Assembly: GCA_020072905.1 (NCBI GenBank)
Contig: JAIQGB010000262.1
Location: 1 to 6,407 of the forward strand
DNA: 6,407 bases
Direction of reading: 5' to 3'
From: Terriglobia bacterium
GTDB lineage: Bacteria; Acidobacteriota; Terriglobia; UBA7540
Shown here: in pieces, positions 1 through 4,770 of the stretch
Layout of the letters: every line of letters starts with the position of its first letter
Numbering within the stretch: position 1 is the stretch's first letter
Notes under the pieces: generated by a model
The model's input: only the letters and a program-made list of their open reading frames with translations
The model's database searches: none
Told to the model about the DNA's origin: nothing
Made by a program: the position numbers and the translations under genes

Positions 1-279
1 GCGCTCCAGCGCGGGCCCCGAGGTCGTGGTCATCTTCGACCCGCTGGCGTTGACGATGATGTATGCGAGCGTCGTCTTGCCCAGGCCCGGGGGTCCGTAG
101 AAAAGCACGTGCTCGAGGGGTTCTCCGCGGTTGCGGGCCGCTTCGAGAGCGATGGAAAGCTTTTCCACCACTTTCTTTTGCCCGACGTACTCGTCGAGCG
201 TCGGCGGACGAAGAGTACGATTGAAGCTCTCCTCTTCCTTGGAGATCAGGTCCGGCGAAACTAAGCGCACACGCGACAT
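1..279 (-). CDS. ruvB: Holliday junction branch migration ATPase RuvB (N-terminal 93 residues, cut by window edge)
   Basis: RuvB is the AAA+ motor that, with RuvA, drives branch migration of Holliday junctions during recombinational repair in the cytoplasm. The visible part begins with a short polar leader and reaches the conserved LRPPTLDEYVGQ at residues 23-34. It continues to the Walker A motif GPPGLGKT at 62-69 and the TTTSGPALE strand at 84-92. The frame is still open at base 1, so about three quarters of the usual ~340 residues lie outside the window. ATG at 279 is the only plausible start: the leader length fits the family, although no good Shine-Dalgarno sequence precedes it. The gene is last in a ruvC-ruvA-ruvB series, separated from ruvA by 152 bases rich in heptamer repeats. 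Assignment is from motif recognition and the adjacent partners. Confidence 0.96.
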   Translation of the reverse strand, partial: MSRVRLVSPDLISKEEESFNRTLRPPTLDEYVGQKKVVEKLSIALEAARNRGEPLEHVLFYGPPGLGKTTLAYIIVNASGSKMTTTSGPALER

Positions 280-297
280 GGCAACCGCTTAGAGGTT

Positions 298-346
298 ACT
301 GGGAACTGGGAACAGGGGATAGTGAATAGTGAATGGTGAATTGTGA
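298..346. repeat. Seven in-phase degenerate heptamers upstream of ruvB
   Basis: On the plus strand this stretch is seven consecutive 7-base units in one phase. It starts with two copies of ACTGGGA and one ACAGGGG, then passes to ATAGTGA (twice), ATGGTGA and ATTGTGA. It lies 18 bases upstream of the ruvB start codon. Two heptamer families are joined without breaking the 7-base register. The arrangement resembles the short tandemly repeated heptanucleotide sequences described in cyanobacteria; whether it is related is unknown. No function can be read from the sequence. Confidence 0.8.
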
Positions 347-429
347 AAACTGCGAAGCGGGCCACGCGCTTAGAAATCCTCTCACCTTCATGAAGCCTTT
401 TTGTTTCGCTTTCACCATTCACTATTCAC
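322..429. repeat. 19-bp perfect inverted repeat between ruvA and ruvB
   Basis: Bases 322-340 and 411-429 are exact reverse complements over 19 bp, enclosing a 70-base spacer. Both arms consist of heptamer units of the ATAGTGA/ATGGTGA family, placed in opposite orientations. In the ruvA-ruvB transcript they could pair into a long stem between the two genes. The stem is AT-rich and not followed by a T-run in the direction of transcription, so it is not a standard intrinsic terminator. A mini-transposon origin is possible, but no target duplication is evident. The spacer itself holds nothing else I recognise. Confidence 0.75.
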
Positions 430-432
430 AAT
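412..432. repeat. Three heptamers abutting the ruvA stop codon (inverted copy)
   Basis: Read on the minus strand these are ATTGTGA, ATAGTGA and ATGGTGA in phase. They begin with the last A of the ruvA TAA stop codon at 434-432, so the repeat starts as soon as coding ends. The same three units occur in the opposite orientation at 319-346. Confidence 0.75.
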
Positions 433-1085
433 TATTCTGTTGTGGATTGCTGCTGCTCAAACACCTTGCGTAGGAAATCTTCCACGGTCTTCAAATTCTT
501 GTGACGCGCGAACGTTTGGTCGACGATCCTCTGGGCCTCCCCGCGCGAGTATTCGAGTTGCGTGAGCACTTGTACGGCCTCCTGCTTGAGCTCGCCGGCG
601 GATTCGCGCTCGATGGCCAGCGGTTCTTCGCTGTGCGCCAGGGCGAATTTCGCCATCTTGCCGCGCAGTTCGGTGACGATGCGTTCCGCAGTCTTTTTGC
701 CGACGTAGGGGAGCTCCTCCAGAAACGCCGCGTCGCCACGCTCGACGGCCAGCGCGATCTCGTTGAGCGGCCGCACGAGGCATTTGAGCGCCTTCATAAA
801 TCCCACGCCCGGCACGGTCGTGAAGACTTCGAAGAATTCGCGGTCGAGCGGATCGAGGAAGCCCACGAGCTTGGGCGTCAAGTGGCCGCCGCCCACCGCG
901 CCGTCAATATAGTAAATCGTATAAAGCGTCACGGGATTCAGGCGCTCGCTCTCCGGCATTTGCCGCAGGCGCGAGGCGATCCCCGAAGGAACAAAGACCT
1001 CATAGCAAAGCGAGTTCACGCGCACCAGCAACGATTGGCGCTGGATGCGGTCGTAAAGGACTTCGCCGGTGATTTCGGAAATCAG
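432..1085 (-). CDS. ruvA: Holliday junction DNA-binding protein RuvA, probable CTG start
   Basis: RuvA tetramers bind the four-way junction and load RuvB. From the proposed start (217 codons; E. coli RuvA has 203 residues) the order is as follows. The N-terminal OB-fold region runs to about residue 75 and includes CYEVFVPSG. Two helix-hairpin-helix motifs come next, TTVPGVG at about 89-95 and LPYVGKKTAERI at about 125-136. A C-terminal UBA-like domain, EAVQVLTQLEY to FLRKVF, lies at about 169-209. The reading frame stays open back to an ATG at 1193, inside ruvC. Those 36 extra codons read through a hairpin and have no family counterpart, and no ATG, GTG or TTG occurs between. CTG at 1085 lines up with the family's N-terminal Met and lies 7 bases after AGGAG; ATT at 1082 is a second option. 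The acidic pin of E. coli RuvA (E55, D56) is not evident and is replaced by a glycine-rich stretch. The family is certain, the start is not. Confidence 0.93.
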   Translation of the reverse strand: MISEITGEVLYDRIQRQSLLVRVNSLCYEVFVPSGIASRLRQMPESERLNPVTLYTIYYIDGAVGGGHLTPKLVGFLDPLDREFFEVFTTVPGVGFMKALKCLVRPLNEIALAVERGDAAFLEELPYVGKKTAERIVTELRGKMAKFALAHSEEPLAIERESAGELKQEAVQVLTQLEYSRGEAQRIVDQTFARHKNLKTVEDFLRKVFEQQQSTTE

Positions 1086-1092
1086 AACCTTG

Positions 1093-1100
1093 CTCCTCTC
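1093..1100 (-). promoter_or_regulatory. Shine-Dalgarno sequence that decides the ruvA start
   Basis: The minus strand reads GAGAGGAG here, with AGGAG ending 7 bases before CTG at 1085. This is the best ribosome-binding site in the ruvC-ruvA junction. It sits exactly where the RuvA family homology begins, supporting initiation at CTG (or ATT at 1082) over the ATG at 1193. Confidence 0.6.
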
Positions 1101-1114
1101 GTTTTGACGGCGCT

Positions 1115-1147
1115 CCCTGAGGGTTTTCGGGAGGGCAAAGCCCTCCC
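1115..1147. repeat. GC-rich palindromic element directly after ruvC stop
   Basis: GGGAGGGC (1129-1136), a 3-base loop and GCCCTCCC (1140-1147) form a perfect 8-bp stem whose edge touches the ruvC stop codon at 1150-1148. A second small palindrome, CCCTGAGGG, occupies 1115-1123. On the transcribed strand the stem is followed by GAAAACCC, not a T-run, so termination is unlikely. The position suggests an intercistronic REP-like element or an RNA-processing or stability hairpin between ruvC and ruvA. Which of these applies cannot be told from one copy. Confidence 0.6.
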
Positions 1148-1672
1148 CTACCCGCGGCCGTTGGCGCCGCGTCGCAGCGAATTTGCATAGCACAATGCCG
1201 CGGCCAGGGCATCCGCGACGTCGGGCGGGTGCGGCACGCGTGCCAGCGAAAAGGTTTGCTGGACGGCGCGCTGCACCTGCAACTTGCTGGCGTTACCGTT
1301 CCCCGTCACGGACTGCTTGATGCGCTTCGCCGAAAGGCTGATGACCGGCAGCCGTGCCAGCCGCGCCGCAAGGCAGATCACTCCGCGCGCATGTCCCATC
1401 AGGATCGCCGTTCGCGGGTACTCCGCGTGGCTGTACACTTCTTCCAGGCACATCGCCTGCGGACGAAACTCTTCGATTACCTCGCGCAGCTCGGAAAAGA
1501 GCGATTCGAGCCGGATAGGGAGATTGTTGCCGCCGCTGCGCGCCAGCCGGATCACTCCCGCTTCGAGAAGGCGGACCTCATTCGGCCGGAATTCCACGAC
1601 GCCGTAGCCGGTGACGTTCAGCCCGGGGTCGATGCCGATGACACGCGTTGGTGCCTGCCGAGCACGAGGCAT
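1148..1672 (-). CDS. ruvC: Crossover junction endodeoxyribonuclease RuvC
   Basis: RuvC is the dimeric RNase H-fold nuclease that resolves Holliday junctions by symmetric nicking. From ATG at 1672 the protein has 174 residues, a normal length. All four catalytic acids are visible: D15 in VIGIDPGL, E77 in CLEEVY, and D151 and D154 in PPDVADALAAAL. Their spacing is close to D7/E66/D138/D141 of E. coli. The SAKRIKQSVTGNGNASK segment at 114-130 is also typical. An in-frame GTG at 1690 would add six residues, but ATG at 1672 puts the first beta strand at the usual distance. No Shine-Dalgarno sequence precedes either start. A TGCTACAAT element ends 8 bases before the ATG, which hints at leaderless translation. 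The gene heads the ruvC-ruvA-ruvB series; a hairpin touches its stop codon. Confidence 0.96.
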   Translation of the reverse strand: MPRARQAPTRVIGIDPGLNVTGYGVVEFRPNEVRLLEAGVIRLARSGGNNLPIRLESLFSELREVIEEFRPQAMCLEEVYSHAEYPRTAILMGHARGVICLAARLARLPVISLSAKRIKQSVTGNGNASKLQVQRAVQQTFSLARVPHPPDVADALAAALCYANSLRRGANGRG

Positions 1673-1680
1673 GCGAAGCG

Positions 1681-1689
1681 ATTGTAGCA
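1681..1689 (-). promoter_or_regulatory. Candidate extended -10 promoter for ruvC
   Basis: The minus strand reads TGCTACAAT, matching the extended -10 form TGnTATAAT with one mismatch. No TTGACA-like -35 hexamer lies at 16-18 bases, which extended -10 promoters can tolerate. The element ends 8 bases before ATG at 1672, so transcription would begin at or next to the start codon. This would give the ruv genes their own promoter, separate from the upstream aldolase/dehydrogenase. It is a motif match only. Confidence 0.4.
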
Positions 1690-1705
1690 CCGCAAGGTAA
1701 AAAAG

Positions 1706-1740
1706 GGAGTCAGGAGTCAGAAGACAGGAGTCAGGAGGCT
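1706..1740. repeat. Five in-phase GGAGTCA-type heptamers upstream of ruvC
   Basis: On the plus strand the units are GGAGTCA twice, GAAGACA, GGAGTCA and the decayed GGAGGCT, all in the same 7-base register. The block lies between the aldolase/dehydrogenase gene and ruvC, about 33 bases upstream of the ruvC ATG. The same GGAGTCA family recurs at 3983-3996. Bases 1741-1822, between this block and the next, show no gene or clear terminator. Confidence 0.8.
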
Positions 1741-1822
1741 ATCAGCAGGAACCAGGTCGCGATCGCTCATCGGTAATCATCGGATACTCAGAGCATACGA
1801 GCAGCAGAGACGGGACGATTTC

Positions 1823-1857
1823 AATCCAAAATCCAGAATCGAAAATCCACAATCAGG
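1823..1857. repeat. Five AATCCAA-type heptamers abutting the aldolase/SDR stop codon
   Basis: The plus strand shows five units in phase, all beginning AATC: AATCCAA, AATCCAG, AATCGAA, AATCCAC and AATCAGG. The last unit ends at 1857, directly against the TAA stop codon at 1860-1858. No intrinsic terminator is visible between this gene and ruvC, so the repeat occupies the place where one would be expected. Confidence 0.8.
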
Positions 1858-3966
1858 TTAGCGCGGTGTGGCGTCCGGCAGGCCACCGTCGACAGGCAGC
1901 GTGGCACCGGTGGTGGGCGTCTGGCGCGTGGCGAAAAAGAGCACCGCTTTGGCCACGTGCCGGGCCGTAATCGTGGCTTTGAGCAGATTGCGCTGGCGGT
2001 AGTATTCCTCCAAACCCTTCTCGTCAAGGCCTCGCGCGCGCATGCGGTCGGGGCCAACTTCTGCCCAAAGGCCCGACTTCCTCCCGCCGTGCGAAAAAAT
2101 GGCGTCGGGCGCCACCATGTTGACGCGCACGCCCAGTTCGGCGAGTTCCAGGCTGGCAATGCGCGCCAGTTGATGGGCCGCGGCCTTCGTAGCGCTGTAA
2201 GCGCCGAACTTCGAGCCGGGTGAAAACACGTTCTTGGTGGAGACAAAGATGATGTCGCCGCCCGTCCCCTGGATTCTGAAGTGCCGGGCGGCTTCGCCAA
2301 TAACCAGGAGCGTGCCTTCCACGTTGACGCGCTCCAGTTTTCGGAACGATTCGACGTCAAGGTCTGCGAGCGGCGCGACCATCGCCACGCCGGCATTCAC
2401 CACCACCAAGTCGATTCCTCCCCAGGTTCCGATAACCGCGCTGAACGCCTGAGCCACCGATTTCGGATCGGTGACGTCGAGAGGAACAGCGATGATCCGT
2501 TCGCCGTGCTTCGCCCTCAATTCATCCACGAGGTTCTTCAAGGCCTCGCCCGCCAGATCCGTCGCCGCCACGTGACAGCCCTGTTCGAGCAATTCTTCGC
2601 AGATGGCCGAGCCGATCGCGCCCGCAGCGCCCGTAACCAGAGCGACCTCGCGGGCGAGCGGCGTTTCGGCGCTCGCGCCAAGCTTGGCCTGCTGGAAACT
2701 GTGGTATTCCATTTCAAAGAGGTGCTCTTCGGAGAGGCCCTCGTAACTGCCCGTCGCGGCCACGCGCGATTTGACTGCGACGGTGTGCACGATGATATCT
2801 CGAGCGATTCCTGCCGTTTTCGCGTTCTGTCCGGCGCACAATGCCCCGAGGCCGGGCATCAGGACGACGCGAGGCAGGGGATCAAAGCGGCTAACCCCGC
2901 CAGGGATGTGCGCGGCGTGCCGGGCGACGTACGCACCGTACTGGGCGGAATAGTCCTGGACCGCCTTGGATAACTGGTCCCGCAGCTTGGTAGGGTCATC
3001 GTAACACGGCGCGTCTATCCAGAGCGGCAGCGCCTTGGTGCGGATCAGGTGATCGGAAGTGAGCGGCGGCGTCAGCGCCAGTTCGCGGCCGCGGTCAGAA
3101 TCAACAAATGCCAGAACATCGTGAGTGGTAAGCGGAACAAGGATAGAGCGCCGAAAGGGCCGATCTTGGTCGCCGCTCGGTTGGGCGAGCAGGCCACGGA
3201 GAATAGGCGCAACCTGCGTCACGCGACCCCGCGCTTTCTCGGCCGGCGTTTGCACGGCAACCTTGAGCGCTTTCGTCGCTCGCTTGGAAAGCAAGTCTTC
3301 CGCCCGCGAGACCAGCTCAATCATTGTCGAGTAGGACTGCTGCGCCGTCTCGCCCCAGGTGACGATGCCGTGCTTTAGCCAGACCATCCCGCGCGCCTGG
3401 GGCTTTCCCTCGAATGCCTCGGCAACAGCCTTCGCCAGCTTGAAGCCCGGGCGGATATAGGGGAGAACCGTGACCTCATCCCCCAGGGCCTCCCGAATGA
3501 GCTTTTCTCCATTCGTCTGGTTGGTCAGCGCCAGGATAGCGTCCGCGTGCGTATGATCGATGAACTTCGCTGGCAGGAAAGCGTGGACCAGCGTTTCAAG
3601 AGAAGGAGTGGCGGCGTGAGGGTTGAAGAGCCGCGTCCGGAACTCCTCCATCATCGTTTCGTCGCCAAGGTCGTCGAGTGCCCGCAGTTTCTTTAAGGGG
3701 ACAAGATCGAGGCCAGAATGTCCAGCGGGTTCGATGCCCTCCAAGTCGAACCCCGAGGCTTTGACGTAGATCGCAGGCACACGTTCGCCCAGCAGGTTCG
3801 TGTGAGTTCCCTTGACGGATGTGTTCCCTCCGCCATGCAGCACCAAGTCCGGCTCCGCCCCCAGCAGGCGGCTCGCGTAAGTCCGCAGGGCCAGATCCTC
3901 GCCCCATTGAGCTGCGTACTTTCTGATGAACTCCGCGGCCTCGTCGTCGCGCCAGCGATTTTCCAT
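1858..3966 (-). CDS. Bifunctional class II aldolase / short-chain dehydrogenase fusion
   Basis: This 702-residue protein joins two enzymes. Residues about 20-230 form a class II aldolase/adducin domain: LHGGGNTSVK at 43-52, the metal-ligand pair H138/H140 in FIDHTHAD, and H199 in LKHGIVTWG. A linker region follows to about 435. Residues about 438-697 form a Rossmann short-chain dehydrogenase with TGAAGAIG at 445-452, NAG at 524-526, catalytic S576, and Y590/K594 in YSATK. Relatives with this layout include the rhamnulose-1-phosphate aldolase/lactaldehyde dehydrogenase type (RhaE of Bacillus) and many uncharacterised homologues. The expected chemistry is retro-aldol cleavage of a ketose 1-phosphate to dihydroxyacetone phosphate plus an aldehyde, with NAD(P)-linked oxidoreduction of a partner hydroxyl or carbonyl. 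No rhamnose kinase or isomerase is nearby, so the substrate is open. It follows the epimerase gene by 64 bases and probably shares its transcript. The ATG has no clear Shine-Dalgarno sequence. Confidence 0.93.
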   Translation of the reverse strand: MENRWRDDEAAEFIRKYAAQWGEDLALRTYASRLLGAEPDLVLHGGGNTSVKGTHTNLLGERVPAIYVKASGFDLEGIEPAGHSGLDLVPLKKLRALDDLGDETMMEEFRTRLFNPHAATPSLETLVHAFLPAKFIDHTHADAILALTNQTNGEKLIREALGDEVTVLPYIRPGFKLAKAVAEAFEGKPQARGMVWLKHGIVTWGETAQQSYSTMIELVSRAEDLLSKRATKALKVAVQTPAEKARGRVTQVAPILRGLLAQPSGDQDRPFRRSILVPLTTHDVLAFVDSDRGRELALTPPLTSDHLIRTKALPLWIDAPCYDDPTKLRDQLSKAVQDYSAQYGAYVARHAAHIPGGVSRFDPLPRVVLMPGLGALCAGQNAKTAGIARDIIVHTVAVKSRVAATGSYEGLSEEHLFEMEYHSFQQAKLGASAETPLAREVALVTGAAGAIGSAICEELLEQGCHVAATDLAGEALKNLVDELRAKHGERIIAVPLDVTDPKSVAQAFSAVIGTWGGIDLVVVNAGVAMVAPLADLDVESFRKLERVNVEGTLLVIGEAARHFRIQGTGGDIIFVSTKNVFSPGSKFGAYSATKAAAHQLARIASLELAELGVRVNMVAPDAIFSHGGRKSGLWAEVGPDRMRARGLDEKGLEEYYRQRNLLKATITARHVAKAVLFFATRQTPTTGATLPVDGGLPDATPR

Positions 3967-3982
3967 AGTCTGTCAGAGTAAA

Positions 3983-4038
3983 CAGGAGTCAGGAGTCATG
4001 AGGGAGAGTTATGAATCCATAATTCAGAATTCATAATT
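3983..4038. repeat. Eight in-phase heptamers running into the 3' end of the epimerase gene
   Basis: Eight 7-base units occupy the whole block. It begins with CAGGAGT twice on the plus strand, passes through intermediates such as CATGAGG, and ends with CATAATT, CAGAATT and CATAATT. The last units overlap the epimerase gene: its TGA stop at 4033-4031 and its final Leu and part of the preceding Lys codon are written in repeat sequence. Two heptamer families are joined without loss of phase, as at 298-346. The other end lies 16 bases upstream of the aldolase/dehydrogenase ATG. Confidence 0.8.
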
Positions 4039-4744
4039 TCACCGCTTCTAGCATGAACTTCGCATTTTCCTCAGCCGCCTTGCCATCGAAGACGGCGCTT
4101 CCCGTGACGATGAGATCCACTCCGGTCTTCGCCACCTCGACGACATTGGCGCGCGTGATGCCCCCGTCCACGGCGAGCACAATATCCTTGCCCGCATCGG
4201 CGATCACGCGTTTTGTTCTGGCGATTCGGTCGAAGGTCGCGGGGATGAACTTCTGCCCGCCCCAGCCGGGATTGACAGCTAGAAGCAGAATCAGTTCAAG
4301 CTCGTCGAGCAGCGGCTCGAGCGTCTCAAGCGGCGTCCCGGGATTCAAAGCGGCTCCGCGCACGATGCCCCGCGCCGCGTCGTTGGCGTTCGTCAAACTG
4401 CGCATCTGCTGCAGCACGCGATGCGGGTGGCGGCAAGCTTCGGGATGAATCGTGATGATGTCGGCGCCCGCGGCGGCGTATTCCGCCACCTTCTCGAGTG
4501 GGTCGGCGATCATCAGGTGCGCATCCTTGAGCAGTGGCGTTTTGAGCCCCTTGATGAACGGCGGCCCCACGGTCATCATCGGACAGTAGCAGCCGTCCAT
4601 CACGTCAATGTGGACCACTTTGACGCCCGCGCGTTCCAGCAAACTGAGTTCCGAGCCCAACGAGAGCAAGTCGGCCGTCAGGATGCCCACACTGACGGTG
4701 GGGCACGATTCGCGCAGCAGCTTGAGGGCAGTCGGGTCCGCCAT
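4031..4744 (-). CDS. Ribulose-phosphate 3-epimerase family protein
   Basis: This 237-residue TIM-barrel protein belongs to the family that epimerises C3 of ketopentose (or ketohexose) phosphates. The metal and catalytic set is complete: H45 and D47 in VVHIDVMDG, H76 in DAHLMI, and D193 in AVDGGI. The phosphate-binding loops VNPGWGGQKF (158-167) and VTGSAVF (213-219) are present. It departs from housekeeping Rpe at the first strand: the usual PSILSAD is VGILTAD at 19-25, losing the substrate-contacting serine, and the usual PNxTxGPP is PMMTVGPP. The protein may thus be a paralogue with a different phosphoketose substrate, in the way that AlsE differs from Rpe. It starts 26 bases after the LsrF-like gene, with AAGGAGG 14 bases before the ATG, a long but usable spacing. 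Its last residues (K-L and stop) fall in a heptamer repeat. Family certain, substrate not. Confidence 0.92.
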   Translation of the reverse strand: MADPTALKLLRESCPTVSVGILTADLLSLGSELSLLERAGVKVVHIDVMDGCYCPMMTVGPPFIKGLKTPLLKDAHLMIADPLEKVAEYAAAGADIITIHPEACRHPHRVLQQMRSLTNANDAARGIVRGAALNPGTPLETLEPLLDELELILLLAVNPGWGGQKFIPATFDRIARTKRVIADAGKDIVLAVDGGITRANVVEVAKTGVDLIVTGSAVFDGKAAEENAKFMLEAVKL

Positions 4745-4758
4745 CGCTCCGCTTTGTT

Positions 4759-4765
4759 CCTCCTT
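4759..4765 (-). promoter_or_regulatory. Shine-Dalgarno sequence of the epimerase gene
   Basis: The minus strand reads AAGGAGG, a near-perfect anti-16S match. It lies in the 26-base gap after the LsrF-like stop codon and 14 bases before ATG at 4744, which is longer than usual. A second purine patch, GGAG, sits nearer the ATG. No alternative in-frame start lies closer to the strong site. Confidence 0.55.
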
Positions 4766-4770
4766 GAGGC

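Noticed and set aside
296..391. Small minus-strand frame starting at ATG 391 between ruvA and ruvB (about 31 residues)
   Set aside because: More than half of it is translated heptamer repeat, giving peptides such as FTIHYSL. No Shine-Dalgarno spacing or family supports it.
386..405. Possible plus-strand terminator: CTTCATGAAG palindrome followed by a short T-run
   Set aside because: The stem is very short and AT-rich, and no plus-strand gene exists to be terminated.
322..429. Miniature transposon (MITE) bounded by 19-bp inverted repeats
   Set aside because: The arms are explained by heptamer repeats present elsewhere in the window. No target-site duplication or transposase-like end sequence is seen, so it is recorded only as an inverted repeat.
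501..1190. Long plus-strand open frame of 229 codons opposite ruvA
   Set aside because: It lies antisense to ruvA, whose motifs are unmistakable. The translated protein is rich in Arg, Leu and Glu with no recognisable domain, as expected for the complement of a GC-rich gene.
1759..1766. GCGATCGC octamer identical to the cyanobacterial HIP1 motif
   Set aside because: A single copy in 6.4 kb of GC-rich DNA is not surprising. Together with the heptamers it raised the idea of a cyanobacterium, but the RuvA type and the clustered ruvC-ruvA-ruvB order argue against that.
1821..2396. Minus-strand open frame of 191 codons overlapping the SDR domain
   Set aside because: It is a frame-shifted reading of the dehydrogenase region, rich in Trp, Arg, Ser and Pro, ending inside the heptamer repeat. 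It is not a separate gene.
2281..2973. Plus-strand open frame of 230 codons opposite the aldolase/SDR gene
   Set aside because: It is fully antisense to a gene with intact catalytic motifs in both domains. No family similarity was seen.
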